This document shows positions 7,864 to 16,896 of a stretch of 64,000 nucleotides of DNA, piece after piece. Below the pieces are notes generated by a model. It ran no database searches and was not told the DNA's origin. It saw only the letters and a program-made list of their open reading frames with translations. The translations under genes were made by a program, and so were the position numbers. The stretch lies in NCBI GenBank assembly GCA_028285595.1, contig JANQOW010000084.1, positions 1 through 64,000 of the forward strand, in the 5' to 3' direction. The DNA comes from Hyphomicrobiales bacterium. GTDB lineage: Bacteria > Pseudomonadota > Alphaproteobacteria > Rhizobiales > CAJQND01. Numbering within the stretch: position 1 is the first letter of the stretch; every line of letters starts with the position of its first letter.

Positions 7864-10521
7864 ATGGACTTTGAAAAATACACCGAGCGTGCCCGCGGTT
7901 TCATCCAATCTGCCCAAGCCTTAGCCTTGCGCGAAGGCCATCAGCAATTTTCCCCCAGTCATATTCTGAAGGTTCTTCTCGATGACGAGGAAGGACTTGG
8001 TTCAGGTCTGATTTCCGCTGCCGGCGGAGATGCCAAGATGGCCCACGCTGCCGTTGAGGCAGATCTGGCGAAGATGCCCAAAGTTGAGGGCGCAGGTGCC
8101 GGTCAACTTTACATCGCCCCTGAAACGGCCCGGGTTTTTGACGCCGCCCAGAAGATGGCCAATAAGGCTGGTGACAGCTACGTCACGGCAGAGCGCCTGC
8201 TTCAAGCTCTGAGCGTGGAAAAATCCGACGCGGCCAGTGCTCTGAAGGCAGCCGGTGTATCGCCCGCCGGGCTCAACCAGGCGATCAATGAATTGCGCAA
8301 AGGGCGCACGGCTGATAATGCCTCGGCCGAAAGTGCCTATGACGCGCTGAAGAAGTATGCCCGCGATCTCACCGAAGTGGCGCGCGAAGGCAAACTTGAT
8401 CCGGTGATCGGACGGGATGAAGAGATCCGCCGCTGCATGCAGGTGCTCTCGCGGCGGACCAAAAACAATCCGGTACTCATCGGCGAGCCCGGCGTTGGTA
8501 AAACGGCCATCGCCGAAGGGCTCTCTTTGCGCATTGTGAACGGCGATGTGCCGGAAAGCCTGAAGGACAAGTCCCTGCTCGCCCTTGATATGGGTGCCCT
8601 GATCGCCGGCGCGAAGTATCGCGGTGAGTTCGAGGAGCGCTTGAAGGCCGTGCTCTCCGAGGTCGAGGCAGGCGCCGGACAGTACATTCTCTTTATCGAT
8701 GAAATGCACACCCTGATCGGTGCAGGCAAGGCGGAAGGCGCAATGGATGCCTCCAACCTGCTGAAGCCGGCCTTGGCGCGCGGCGAACTCCACTGCATCG
8801 GTGCAACGACGCTGGATGAGTATCGTAAGCATGTTGAAAAAGATGCCGCGCTGGCACGTCGCTTCCAGACTGTGTTTGTGGCCGAGCCCACGGTGGAAGA
8901 CACGGTCTCCATTCTGCGGGGCTTGAAGGAGAAGTATGAGCTCCATCACGGCGTCAGGATCACCGACAGCGCGTTGGTGTCAGCTGCCAACCTGTCCAAC
9001 CGCTACATCACGGACCGGTTCCTGCCCGATAAGGCGATCGACCTTATGGATGAGGCGGCCTCGCGCTTGCGCATGCAGGTGGATTCCAAGCCGGAAGAGC
9101 TGGATGAGCTTGACCGGCGCATTCTGCAGTTGCAGATCGAGCGCGAAGCGCTGAAGAAGGAGACCGACAAGGCCTCCAAGGACCGGCTGGAAGCGCTTGA
9201 AAAAGATCTGGCAGATCTGGAGGAAAAAGCCTCTGCGCTCACAGCCCGTTGGCAGGCGGAAAAGCAAAAGCTCAACGAAGCCCAGAAGGTGAAGGAAGAG
9301 CTGGATGCGGCTCGTTCTGAACTGGAGAACGCTCAGCGGATCGGCGACCTTGGCCGGGCCGGCGAGTTGGCCTACGGCACAATTCCTGAGTTGGAGAAGA
9401 AGCTTCAAGAGACTGAAGCTGTCTGCAAGCCGGCCAATGTGCTGATGGAAGAAGAAGTCACCACCAACCACGTGGCCCAGATTGTGTCACGCTGGACCGG
9501 TGTTCCGGTGGACAAGATGCTGGAGGGCGAGCGCGAAAAGCTCCTGCGTATGGAAGAGGCTCTGGCGAAGCGCGTGGTCGGGCAAACCGAGGCACTGCAC
9601 GCGGTCTCCAACGCCGTTCGCAGAGCGCGTGCGGGTCTCCAGGATCCAGCCCGCCCCATCGGCTCCTTCCTGTTCTTAGGTCCCACGGGCGTTGGCAAGA
9701 CCGAACTGGTGAAAGCCCTGGCCGGTTTCCTGTTCGATGATGATCAGGCGATCATCCGCCTCGATATGTCGGAGTACATGGAGAAGCATGCGGTTGCGCG
9801 CCTCATCGGTGCCCCTCCAGGCTATGTGGGGTATGAAGAGGGCGGTGCATTGACCGAGGCCGTCCGCCGGAGGCCTTACCAAGTGGTCCTGTTTGACGAG
9901 GTGGAGAAGGCTCACCATGATGTCTTCAACGTCTTGCTGCAGGTGCTGGATGATGGCCGTCTCACCGACGGGCAAGGCCGCACGGTCGACTTCCGCAACA
10001 CACTGATCATTCTGACATCCAACTTGGGTTCGGAAATCTTGATCAACCAGAAAGACGGCGAGCCGGTCGAGACCGCGCGCGACGGAGTGATGGAGATCGT
10101 CCGCGCCTCCTTCCGCCCTGAATTCCTCAACAGGTTGGACGAGATCCTTCTGTTCCAACGACTGCAACCGGATCATCTGGGTGCCATTGTCGACATTCAG
10201 ATCGGCCGCCTGCAGGGGCTGCTGAACGATCGCAAGATCACGCTCAATCTGGACGAGCACGCGCGAGATTGGCTGGCCAAGAAGGGCTATGACCCGGCCT
10301 ATGGCGCCCGGCCGCTGAAGCGCGTGATCCAAAAGGCATTGCAGGACCGCCTTGCCGAGTTGCTTTTGAGCGGCGCCATTATGGATGGAAGCGAGGTGGC
10401 CGTGAGCGAAAAGGAAGGCCGTCTGACCATCAATGGCGATGAGGCGGACGACGTGGAAACGCTGTCGGCCCCGGTCAAACCGGAAAGCGGTGAGGGCGAT
10501 CAACCGGCAACCCTGCACTAG
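7864..10521 (+). CDS. clpB: ATP-dependent chaperone ClpB
   Basis: An 885-residue Hsp100 disaggregase that threads aggregated proteins through its hexameric pore together with DnaK. Domains in order: N-terminal Clp repeat domain (about 1-145), AAA+ domain 1 with Walker A GEPGVGKT (about 206-213), the coiled-coil middle domain (about 400-540) rich in Glu, Lys and Ala, and AAA+ domain 2 with Walker A GPTGVGKT (about 606-613). The pore motif [10 protein letters not shown] and the sensor regions are intact. ATG at 7864 follows the Shine-Dalgarno AGGAGAG; the frame is open further upstream but that DNA is leader. An RpoH-type promoter precedes the gene. Confidence 0.98.
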   Translation: MDFEKYTERARGFIQSAQALALREGHQQFSPSHILKVLLDDEEGLGSGLISAAGGDAKMAHAAVEADLAKMPKVEGAGAGQLYIAPETARVFDAAQKMANKAGDSYVTAERLLQALSVEKSDAASALKAAGVSPAGLNQAINELRKGRTADNASAESAYDALKKYARDLTEVAREGKLDPVIGRDEEIRRCMQVLSRRTKNNPVLIGEPGVGKTAIAEGLSLRIVNGDVPESLKDKSLLALDMGALIAGAKYRGEFEERLKAVLSEVEAGAGQYILFIDEMHTLIGAGKAEGAMDASNLLKPALARGELHCIGATTLDEYRKHVEKDAALARRFQTVFVAEPTVEDTVSILRGLKEKYELHHGVRITDSALVSAANLSNRYITDRFLPDKAIDLMDEAASRLRMQVDSKPEELDELDRRILQLQIEREALKKETDKASKDRLEALEKDLADLEEKASALTARWQAEKQKLNEAQKVKEELDAARSELENAQRIGDLGRAGELAYGTIPELEKKLQETEAVCKPANVLMEEEVTTNHVAQIVSRWTGVPVDKMLEGEREKLLRMEEALAKRVVGQTEALHAVSNAVRRARAGLQDPARPIGSFLFLGPTGVGKTELVKALAGFLFDDDQAIIRLDMSEYMEKHAVARLIGAPPGYVGYEEGGALTEAVRRRPYQVVLFDEVEKAHHDVFNVLLQVLDDGRLTDGQGRTVDFRNTLIILTSNLGSEILINQKDGEPVETARDGVMEIVRASFRPEFLNRLDEILLFQRLQPDHLGAIVDIQIGRLQGLLNDRKITLNLDEHARDWLAKKGYDPAYGARPLKRVIQKALQDRLAELLLSGAIMDGSEVAVSEKEGRLTINGDEADDVETLSAPVKPESGEGDQPATLH

Positions 10522-10542
10522 TCCTGCTGTGCAAGCTGTTCT

Positions 10543-10588
10543 GGGAAGCAAAGACTGAAGGCGCGCTGCGCTGCCAGTTTTTGCTTCC
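10543..10588 (+). terminator. Long inverted repeat after clpB
   Basis: GGAAGCAAAGACTG (10543-10556) can pair with CAGTTTTTGCTTCC (10575-10588): 14 pairs with a single G-T wobble, enclosing an 18-base GC-rich loop. It begins 21 bases after the clpB stop. No T-run follows, so it is probably a transcript-end or processing structure and only possibly an intrinsic terminator. It also lies directly upstream of the broken TPR gene. Confidence 0.5.
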
Positions 10589-10619
10589 AATTTCATCTCT
10601 GCTTGCTAAGGAACGAGCC

Positions 10620-11372
10620 ATGCAAGCGGAGATGAACCAAATTTCGGCTCTCTTTCAAAAGGGCGACTTTGAAGCAGCGTGAAAGTTGTGCCGGGCGATC
10701 GTTCAGAAACGCCCCGGTAACGATAAGGTGCGTTACGCGCATGCCATGATATGCCAGCAAGTGGGTGACTTGGACGCCGCGATCGCGTCCTACCAGATCA
10801 CGGTCAAGATCTCGCCCTCGCATGTGCCGGCATTGGCAAACCTGGGTGGACTTCTGGTGTCGACCGGGCGGCACGAGGCGGCGGTCCAGCCGCTACTAAG
10901 TGCGATAAAGCTGAACCCGAACAGTGCGCCAGCCCATTACAATCTGGCCCAGGCCTTCTCTGGGCAAAACCGGTTGCCCGAAGCTCTGACCGCGGCCGAG
11001 AAAGCATGCGAGCTGGATACCGCTTCGGCGGATGTCCACAGTCTCATCGGCTCATTGGCTGAGAAAATGCACAGGTACGATGAGGCCTGTGCGGCCTTTA
11101 AACGTGTGAACCAACTCAAGCCCGAAGACAAGGAGCCCTGGTTACAACTTGCAACCAACCTTCAGTTTGCCGGGAATTTTCAGGAGGCTGAAGCCGTGTT
11201 GGTTGAGGGGCTGCGCCATCACGGTGATGACGCTGAGTTCCATGTGATGCTCAGTGTCGCCAAGCGTCCAGCAGAGGAGGAGGCCAAGCCCATCTCAGCC
11301 ATCCGGTCTGCGCTCGATCAAGGAAAGTTCGAGGAGAGAACGCAAGTCGGCTTCCTGTTCGGTTTGGGGCGA
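10620..11372 (+). pseudogene. TPR-sulfotransferase family gene, broken by nonsense mutation and 3' truncation
   Basis: From the ATG at 10620 the reading gives MQAEMNQISALFQKGDFEAA, then an in-frame TGA at 10680-10682, then continues as clear tetratricopeptide repeats (LCRAIVQKRPGN, ALANLGGLLVSTGRHEAAV, APAHYNLAQAFSGQNRLPEA, EPWLQLATNLQFAGNFQEAE). In this family the TPR block leads into a linker like QGKFEERTQVGFLFGLGRL and then a C-terminal sulfotransferase domain. Here the homology stops at about 11372, exactly where the reverse-strand LysR gene ends, and the sulfotransferase part is absent. Downstream the frame runs on only as antisense of LysR. A tryptophan TGG to TGA change fits the nonsense site. 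Two independent lesions make this a decayed gene. Confidence 0.75.
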
Positions 11373-12233
11373 CTAGGCTCCGGCCAACGCGGCGGCAATC
11401 GCCGACTTCACCCATGCCGATACGACGGTCACGCGCATCACGTTTTTATGGTCCGGATGAGAGAGCAGCCAGATCTCGCGGGATGGCGGGGCGGGCGTAC
11501 ACGGGTGACGCACCAACCCGTCCAGTTGCTCAGCCGCCGCCACCGGCAGCAACGACTTGCCGAGCCCGTTTCTGACGCAAGCAAGCAGTGTCTCGGCATC
11601 GTTCACCGCAATAGATGAAGAGGTTTCAGAGGCTTGCATGGCGAGCCACCTGGCGTGGGGGAGGTGGGCCATCGTGTCGTCGTAGACGATCCACCTGGCT
11701 GCATCAGGGGAGGGGTCGGCAGGGCCATAGACCCCATAGGTCAACTCGCCGATTTTCTGGGCAAGCACCGGTGCTTCCCGGCTTGGACGCGAGAGGCGCA
11801 CGGCAAGGTCCGTTTCTCTCTTGGTCAGGCTCAGCTCGCGCGGCTCGGCAACCAGCTCAAGCTGGAGCTCGGGATGAGCTTCCAACAAACACGGCAGAGC
11901 CGGCGCAAACACATGGTTGATCAGTATCGGTACGGATGTGAAGCGCACTGTGCCCACAGCTTTCTCGTCCAAACCTGCGAGCTTGCTGCGGGCGTTTAGA
12001 ACCTCGCGTTCCATGCGTTCGGCATAAGCCAGAAGATTGGCGCCCACATCGGTCAGGATCACGGCCCCACGGGTGCGGTGAAACAAGCGGGCGCCAAAGC
12101 GCCGTTCGCACTGGGTCAGGCGCCGGGTGACTGTGGTTTGGTTGACCTTGAGCTTTTCGGCGGCCTTGGCAATCGATTGGCTGCGGCCAAGCGCCAACAC
12201 ATACCTCAGATCGTCCCAATCATCTTGCTGCAT
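11373..12233 (-). CDS. LysR family transcriptional regulator
   Basis: A 286-residue regulator. The winged helix-turn-helix is at about residues 5-65 (LALGRSQSIAKAAEKLKVNQ, TTVTRRLTQCERRFGARLF) and the effector-binding domain follows (GTVRFTSVPILINHVFAPAL). The N-terminal DDLRYVLALGRSQS pattern is that of the subgroup acting on divergently transcribed neighbours. It faces the YciI-like gene at 12325 across a 91-base gap, so that gene is the most likely target. Its 3' end abuts the truncated TPR gene; the LysR protein itself looks complete. Confidence 0.9.
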   Translation of the reverse strand: MQQDDWDDLRYVLALGRSQSIAKAAEKLKVNQTTVTRRLTQCERRFGARLFHRTRGAVILTDVGANLLAYAERMEREVLNARSKLAGLDEKAVGTVRFTSVPILINHVFAPALPCLLEAHPELQLELVAEPRELSLTKRETDLAVRLSRPSREAPVLAQKIGELTYGVYGPADPSPDAARWIVYDDTMAHLPHARWLAMQASETSSSIAVNDAETLLACVRNGLGKSLLPVAAAEQLDGLVRHPCTPAPPSREIWLLSHPDHKNVMRVTVVSAWVKSAIAAALAGA

Positions 12234-12324
12234 TTTTGCAAACTAACTCTGCTTTATTGCCACTTTAAGCGGCGTTTATGCAGGGTATTGTGCGTGCTGC
12301 CAAGTCACTAGGGAAACCAATAAA

Positions 12325-12618
12325 ATGAACTTTGCCGTGTTGTTTGAAGATAATGAAGCCGCTGCCCATAAGCGCTCGCAGCATATGTCGGAGCATCTGG
12401 CCTTTCTTGAGCGCAACCAAGCTGCCATATCCGCCGCTGGTCCCCTGATGGATGCGCGGGCGTCGTCACCTGCCGGTGGGCTGTGGCTGGTCACTGCCGA
12501 CTCTGTTGATGACGTGCAACGCCTTGTGGAGAGCGATCCGTTCTGGCCCACTGGGTTGCGCAAAGCAGTGCGCATCTTGGAGTGGAAACAAGTGTTTGCA
12601 AGCGGCGTGCGGCTTTAG
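12325..12618 (+). CDS. YciI-like protein
   Basis: A 97-residue protein of the YCII-related (dimeric alpha/beta barrel) family. It shows the typical start MNFAVLFEDN, the HLAFLERN helix, a conserved AGPLMD turn (residues 39-44) and the ending ...DPFWPTGLRKAVRILEWK. YciI-like proteins are small, possibly enzymatic or ligand-binding; no defined reaction is known for this subgroup. It is divergent from the LysR gene and shares TTAG with the stop of the convergent ATC-hydrolase gene. Confidence 0.85.
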   Translation: MNFAVLFEDNEAAAHKRSQHMSEHLAFLERNQAAISAAGPLMDARASSPAGGLWLVTADSVDDVQRLVESDPFWPTGLRKAVRILEWKQVFASGVRL

Positions 12619-13091
12619 GTGTCGCCGGTCCATTTGTAGCGGAAGTCGCAGTGGCTGGCCCCTTGCATGATGGTTTGGGTGCGCTCCAACGTGATCCGCT
12701 CGTCATAGCCCGTGCAAAATGTGCCGTCCCGTCCGCACGAGAGCAGGTGCCCGATCTCTGCGAGGCCCATCTCTCTGTACATTTCTGCGTACTTGCAGCG
12801 CGTAACGTTGTAGCTGACCGTTTCTGCGCTCTCTTCCAGGATCTCCGTCTCCAGGGCACCATTGGCCTTCCATTGGGGCAAGAGGGCATGAAATGACAGA
12901 AGGTCCGTCTCTTCCGCCGTGGCCTGTGCATACGCCTTGCCTTGGGCAATCGCGTTTTTTTTGATCGCGGAGCCCAGAATGTCCTTGGCCCGCTCGGCGC
13001 CAAGCTGGGTCACCATCTCCTCATAGATCGGCTGGATGATGTTTGCCTCAATGCGGCGTTGTTCCAAGATCGGCAGATCGGTTTTGCTCAT
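12615..13091 (-). CDS. L-2-amino-thiazoline-4-carboxylic acid (ATC) hydrolase family protein
   Basis: A 158-residue protein matching the ATC hydrolase family. The signature region is NVTRCKYAEMYREMG, then SCGRDGTFCTGYD and GASHCDFRYKW, with conserved cysteines. Characterised members open the thiazoline ring of ATC to give N- or S-carbamoyl-L-cysteine on the way to L-cysteine; most relatives are uncharacterised. Its ATG overlaps the TGA of the racemase-like gene upstream (ATGA at 13088-13091), so the two are translationally coupled. The substrate of this copy is not provable from sequence. Confidence 0.8.
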   Translation of the reverse strand: MSKTDLPILEQRRIEANIIQPIYEEMVTQLGAERAKDILGSAIKKNAIAQGKAYAQATAEETDLLSFHALLPQWKANGALETEILEESAETVSYNVTRCKYAEMYREMGLAEIGHLLSCGRDGTFCTGYDERITLERTQTIMQGASHCDFRYKWTGDT

Positions 13092-13768
13092 ATGTGTTCT
13101 CCCAGAGATGCTTTCACCAGCGCTGCAATGTGAATCTCAGCGCCATCCAATACGGGGAACCCGCATTCGTGGCCGTCAAAGGCAAGGAACAGGTCGGTGC
13201 CTGCCAGCAGAACGGCGTCTGCTCCTTGGTCTTCGCACAAGGCTTTGCCGGTTTCAAAAAAGAAGGTCCTCTGTGCATCAGAGGCTTCTGCAGCAAAGGC
13301 CATCGCCACATAGTTGTCATGGGTGGCCTGAAGGCGATCACCTGGAGGGGCAACGATCTCCACTGAAGTGACCGCGCCGTAAAGGTTGGACCGCATGATG
13401 GCGCTGGTGCCCATAATACCGATGCGTCCAATCTGGTGGTCTTGGAAGTAAGCCTCCAATATCGGGAGTGCATTCAAAATCGGCAGGGGCGAGATTGCCT
13501 CCAGTTCTTCGATGCAAAAATGTCCGCCCAGAGAGGTCACGGCGGCCGCTTCGGCACCGGCATCTTTAAGACGCTGGACATACCGGCGGTAGACTTGCGC
13601 CTGGGCCTGTTTTTCGTCGGCCAGCACATTGCGGAGGAGTTCGCGTACGCTGGCATGGACAATCGTCAGCTCCATCTCAGCGCCCGCCTCATCATGGGCT
13701 TTTGCCATCCGGTTGTAGTAGAACTCTGTCGCCGCGGGTCCGATCCCGCCGATCAATCCGATGTGCAT
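13088..13768 (-). CDS. Aspartate/glutamate racemase-fold protein lacking both catalytic cysteines
   Basis: A 226-residue protein with the family start MHIGLIGGIGPAATEFYYNR. In active racemases one catalytic Cys lies in a C-[NT]-T-x-x-H motif and the second in a G-C-T-E motif. Here the corresponding places read VTSLGGHFC and LLAGTDLFL, so both cysteines are replaced (Thr and Gly). A Cys does occur just after the first motif. A Cys-dependent two-base racemase mechanism is therefore doubtful; another isomerase or lyase activity, or a binding role, is possible. The frame is open upstream of 13768 but only as antisense of the PhyH gene. It is coupled to the ATC-hydrolase gene. Confidence 0.85.
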   Translation of the reverse strand: MHIGLIGGIGPAATEFYYNRMAKAHDEAGAEMELTIVHASVRELLRNVLADEKQAQAQVYRRYVQRLKDAGAEAAAVTSLGGHFCIEELEAISPLPILNALPILEAYFQDHQIGRIGIMGTSAIMRSNLYGAVTSVEIVAPPGDRLQATHDNYVAMAFAAEASDAQRTFFFETGKALCEDQGADAVLLAGTDLFLAFDGHECGFPVLDGAEIHIAALVKASLGEHI

Positions 13769-13858
13769 ATTCGGCTCTTCACTAAACTTTCGACGTTGGA
13801 CATGATATCGATCGCCGCATAGAATTGCACGCCGAACGACAACCTGAGGGATGCGACA

Positions 13859-14656
13859 ATGACCCTGTCCGCGCAACAGATCGCCGAATTTGAGGAGTTG
13901 GGCTATCTTTTCTTGCCCGAGTGTTTTTCTGAAGAAGAGATCCAGGCCCTGCGGGAAGAGGCGGTTGAAATCTATAAGAGCGAGCGCGAGGAAGTATGGC
14001 GCGAAGAGAGTGGCGCACCGCGCACCGCGTTTGCGGCACATACCTACAATGAGGCGTTTGGGCTGTTGGGCGCTGATCCGCGGCTGGTCAATCCGGTGAG
14101 CCAGATCTTCGGCGAGCAGCTCTATATGCACCAGTTCAAGGTCAACGCCAAAGCGGCATTCCAGGGCGCCGTGTGGCAGTGGCATCAGGATTATGGCGTT
14201 TGGTCGCGCGATGATGGCATGCCGGAACCTCGCGCCATGAACATTGCTGTGTTCCTGGATGAGGTGATGGCCATCAACGGTCCGCTGATGTTCATCCCCA
14301 AGAGCCACAGAGGGGGCACTCTGGAGGCGCATCATGACACCAGCACCACCTCCTATCCCCTATGGACACTTGACGAAGAGACAGTCACTAAACTTGCAGA
14401 GGAGGGCGGCATTATCGCGCCCACAGGGCCGCCTGGATCCGTGATGATGTTTCACGGCAATCTGGTGCACGCAAGCCCCCCCAACATCACGCCCTATCCG
14501 CGAAAGATCGTCTATCTGACCTTGTGCGCGGTCTCCAATCACATCACCAAATTCACCCGGCCGGAGTTCATCGCGCACCGCGATTTCACCCCCATTGAAC
14601 CGGTGTCTGAAACCGCTCTCCTGGACTATGCCCGGGCGCGAAAAAAGGCTGCTTAG
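13859..14656 (+). CDS. Phytanoyl-CoA dioxygenase (PhyH) family protein
   Basis: A 265-residue Fe(II)/2-oxoglutarate dioxygenase. The iron-binding HxD is in WHQDYGVW (about residue 102) and the distal His in FHGNLVHAS (about 200). RAMNIAVFLDEV and GPLMFIPKSHRGG are typical for the PhyH family, close to ectoine- and proline-hydroxylase-like members. The substrate is unknown. It is divergent from the racemase-like gene across about 90 bases, and its stop overlaps that of the GlxA-type regulator (TTAG). The neighbouring carnitine-type hydroxylase suggests a shared small-molecule pathway, but that is inference. Confidence 0.88.
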   Translation: MTLSAQQIAEFEELGYLFLPECFSEEEIQALREEAVEIYKSEREEVWREESGAPRTAFAAHTYNEAFGLLGADPRLVNPVSQIFGEQLYMHQFKVNAKAAFQGAVWQWHQDYGVWSRDDGMPEPRAMNIAVFLDEVMAINGPLMFIPKSHRGGTLEAHHDTSTTSYPLWTLDEETVTKLAEEGGIIAPTGPPGSVMMFHGNLVHASPPNITPYPRKIVYLTLCAVSNHITKFTRPEFIAHRDFTPIEPVSETALLDYARARKKAA

Positions 14657-15606
14657 ACAATCGTCCGGTCTTTTGAGGGCGCGCAACCGAACTGACGCCC
14701 GTAAGCGCGCGTGAAGGTTTCATGATTGTCGAAACCGCAGAGCGATCCGATCTCTCCGACCGGATGATGGGAATTGTGGAGAAGGCTGCGCGCCCGCTCT
14801 AACCTGAGCTGACGGTAATAGGCCGATGGGCTGGTTCGCAAAAACCGTTTGAAGAGTTGCGCTAGCTTCCACTCGGCCAGATTAAGCCTCGCGGCGATCT
14901 CAGACACTGGCAGCGGCGCGGAGATCGTAGCCATCATAATCCCCACCGCATGCGCCAAGTCCCTGTTCACGTATGCCAGCGACCGGTCCGGCAGCAGACG
15001 TTCCTGAACCCCGGGATGATTTGAGGGGATGTAAGTGAGGATCTCCGCCACCCGGCGCGACAGGCGCTCGCTTGAAAAATGGGCGATAAGCGCCAGTGTC
15101 ATGTCCATTGTGGCGACCCCACCGGCGCTGGAACATCTTGGCGGGGAGAAATCAAATAGCCGGTCGACAAACATATGCTCAGCATACTGCGCCACATATC
15201 CCGGCATGGCCTCAAAATGGACCGCCGCCGGCCGGGTCGTGAGCAGCCCCGCTTCGGCGAAAATCAGCGCAGCGGTGTCCACGCATCCCATCAAGGTGCC
15301 TTTTCGATCTTGTGCGCGGAGCCAACGGGTCAGTTGAGGCGTCACAGCGGTTTCCGGATGATAGGATGAAAGAACCAAGACCGCATCTGATCGACGCTCA
15401 TCCAGTGCTGTCGTTGCGATCTCAATGCCGCTGGAAGAGCGCATTGGGGCTCCCCCCACAGAGACAAAGCGCCAGGAGTAAGTCTCTTCCAGGCTCTCCC
15501 GGTTGGCCACCCGCATGGGCTCCGTCACCAGAGTGAGCGAGAGCATGGGAAAGCTGTCTGTAAGAACGATATCTATCTGGATCATCGCAGCCACCGATTT
15601 CTTCAT
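14653..15606 (-). CDS. GlxA family transcriptional regulator (DJ-1/PfpI plus AraC-type HTH)
   Basis: A 317-residue regulator with an N-terminal DJ-1/PfpI-like domain (about 8-185) and a C-terminal AraC-type DNA-binding domain (about 220-310): VSEIAARLNLAEWKLAQLFK, then SPSAYYRQLRLERAR, then EIGSLCGFDNHETFTRAYG. The GCVDTAALIFAEAGLL segment is the place of the nucleophile elbow. Relatives such as GbdR and CdhR control glycine betaine and carnitine metabolism. It stands divergent, with a 93-base gap, from the gamma-butyrobetaine-hydroxylase-like gene, which it probably regulates. Confidence 0.9.
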   Translation of the reverse strand: MKKSVAAMIQIDIVLTDSFPMLSLTLVTEPMRVANRESLEETYSWRFVSVGGAPMRSSSGIEIATTALDERRSDAVLVLSSYHPETAVTPQLTRWLRAQDRKGTLMGCVDTAALIFAEAGLLTTRPAAVHFEAMPGYVAQYAEHMFVDRLFDFSPPRCSSAGGVATMDMTLALIAHFSSERLSRRVAEILTYIPSNHPGVQERLLPDRSLAYVNRDLAHAVGIMMATISAPLPVSEIAARLNLAEWKLAQLFKRFLRTSPSAYYRQLRLERARSLLHNSHHPVGEIGSLCGFDNHETFTRAYGRQFGCAPSKDRTIV

Positions 15607-15699
15607 TTAAGTCAAGAAATCATGGAATGGTGTCAAGCCATATCTCGGGTGTTCGGCTAACCTTTCAAGAGCTGAAACCACTGAGGCCGGCAAGTTGGC

Positions 15700-16896
15700 A
15701 TGAACCAAAATCTCAAAACGCCTGATTTTGACGTCTGGCCCATCACCCATAAGATCGTTCAGGCTGAGGCCAAGGGCGCGTCGGTCCGTATTGGCTGGGA
15801 CGACGGGCAGGTCTCAGATTACCACGCGTTCTTGTTGAGAGAGAACAGCCCTGATGAAGCCACCATCCACCCTCTCTCTCGGGAGAGCATCATCTCACCG
15901 TTGGATTTGCCGGACGATCTGAAGTGTGAAGACGTCACAGTGGATGATCAGGGTGCCTTGTTGGTGACGTGGTCCCATGGCGGTCATGTCAGCCGATACA
16001 ACCCGGGCTGGCTGCGCGCCCACGGATGGTTCGAAGCCGAGCAGCACAGCAGCCCAGTGGTGCTTTGGGCGGCGGCCGATCTCGCCGAGCCGCCGACCTT
16101 CGATGGCCCCGCGGCCTTGAAAGACGACGGTGTGTTTCTTGCCTGGCTCGAGGCGCTGCAGACCTATGGCGTTGCAAGGCTGACGAACCTGCCACAGGAA
16201 GATGGCCTGTTGGAGCATGTGGTTGAACGGATCGGTCCCGTCAGAGAATCCAATTTTGGACGCAGCTACACGCTGGAGATCAAAGACGATCCGGATTCCA
16301 ACGCCTTCACCTCCGCTCCTCTGCTTCAACACATGGATATGCCAACACGGGAATGTCCGCACGGCCTCCAGTTCCTCTTTTGCCGAAAGAACACGGCTCA
16401 GGGCGGCGAGGGGCTCTACTGCGACGGATACCGCATCGCCGAGGATATGCGCACCGAGGAACCGGAGCATTTCCACTCATTGACCACCGACATTTGGGAG
16501 CACAACAATCGGGCAAAGACATCCAGCTACCGCGCCTCGGGTCCGGTTTTTGAAACCGCTCCAAGCGGTGCCGTAACGGGCCTGCGGATCACGTCCTGGC
16601 TGCGCGCGCCCTTAAAAGCGCCTCTTGAGGTTCAAGACAGGGCCTACCGCGCCGTGCGTGCGTTCACCGCAAGGGCTCAGGATGATCGCTACCTGATGCG
16701 CATCACCTACAGACCTGGCGACCTGTTGGCGTTCGATAACCGGCGCGCGCTCCATGGCCGTGCCGGTTATGACGCACATGGGGGCGAGCGCTTTATCGAG
16801 GGCATTTATGCAGACCGGGACGACCTCTATTCAAAGATCAGGACTTTGAAGCGGGCACAGACACTGAAAACCGCACCATTGGAGACACAATTATGA
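15700..16896 (+). CDS. Gamma-butyrobetaine hydroxylase-like 2-oxoglutarate dioxygenase
   Basis: A 398-residue protein with the two-domain layout of gamma-butyrobetaine and trimethyllysine hydroxylases: an N-terminal DUF971/GBBH-like domain (about 20-105, with SVRIGWDDGQVSDYHAFLLR and SRYNPGWLRAH) and a C-terminal TauD fold. The Fe ligands are HMD in LLQHMDMPTRECPHG (about residue 212) and the distal His in NRRALHGRAGY. These enzymes hydroxylate quaternary ammonium substrates at an unactivated carbon. The class II aldolase gene overlaps its stop by 4 bases, so the product may go to aldol cleavage. Substrate within the family is not settled. Confidence 0.88.
   Translation: MNQNLKTPDFDVWPITHKIVQAEAKGASVRIGWDDGQVSDYHAFLLRENSPDEATIHPLSRESIISPLDLPDDLKCEDVTVDDQGALLVTWSHGGHVSRYNPGWLRAHGWFEAEQHSSPVVLWAAADLAEPPTFDGPAALKDDGVFLAWLEALQTYGVARLTNLPQEDGLLEHVVERIGPVRESNFGRSYTLEIKDDPDSNAFTSAPLLQHMDMPTRECPHGLQFLFCRKNTAQGGEGLYCDGYRIAEDMRTEEPEHFHSLTTDIWEHNNRAKTSSYRASGPVFETAPSGAVTGLRITSWLRAPLKAPLEVQDRAYRAVRAFTARAQDDRYLMRITYRPGDLLAFDNRRALHGRAGYDAHGGERFIEGIYADRDDLYSKIRTLKRAQTLKTAPLETQL

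Noticed and set aside
10680-10682. TGA read as tryptophan or selenocysteine in the TPR gene
   Set aside because: No other gene in the window uses in-frame TGA, no selenocysteine-type context is visible, and the same gene is truncated at the 3' end, so a nonsense mutation is simpler.
13769-14335. A 189-codon N-terminal extension of the racemase-like protein
   Set aside because: It is antisense to the PhyH gene; the family start MHIGLIGGIGP is at 13768.
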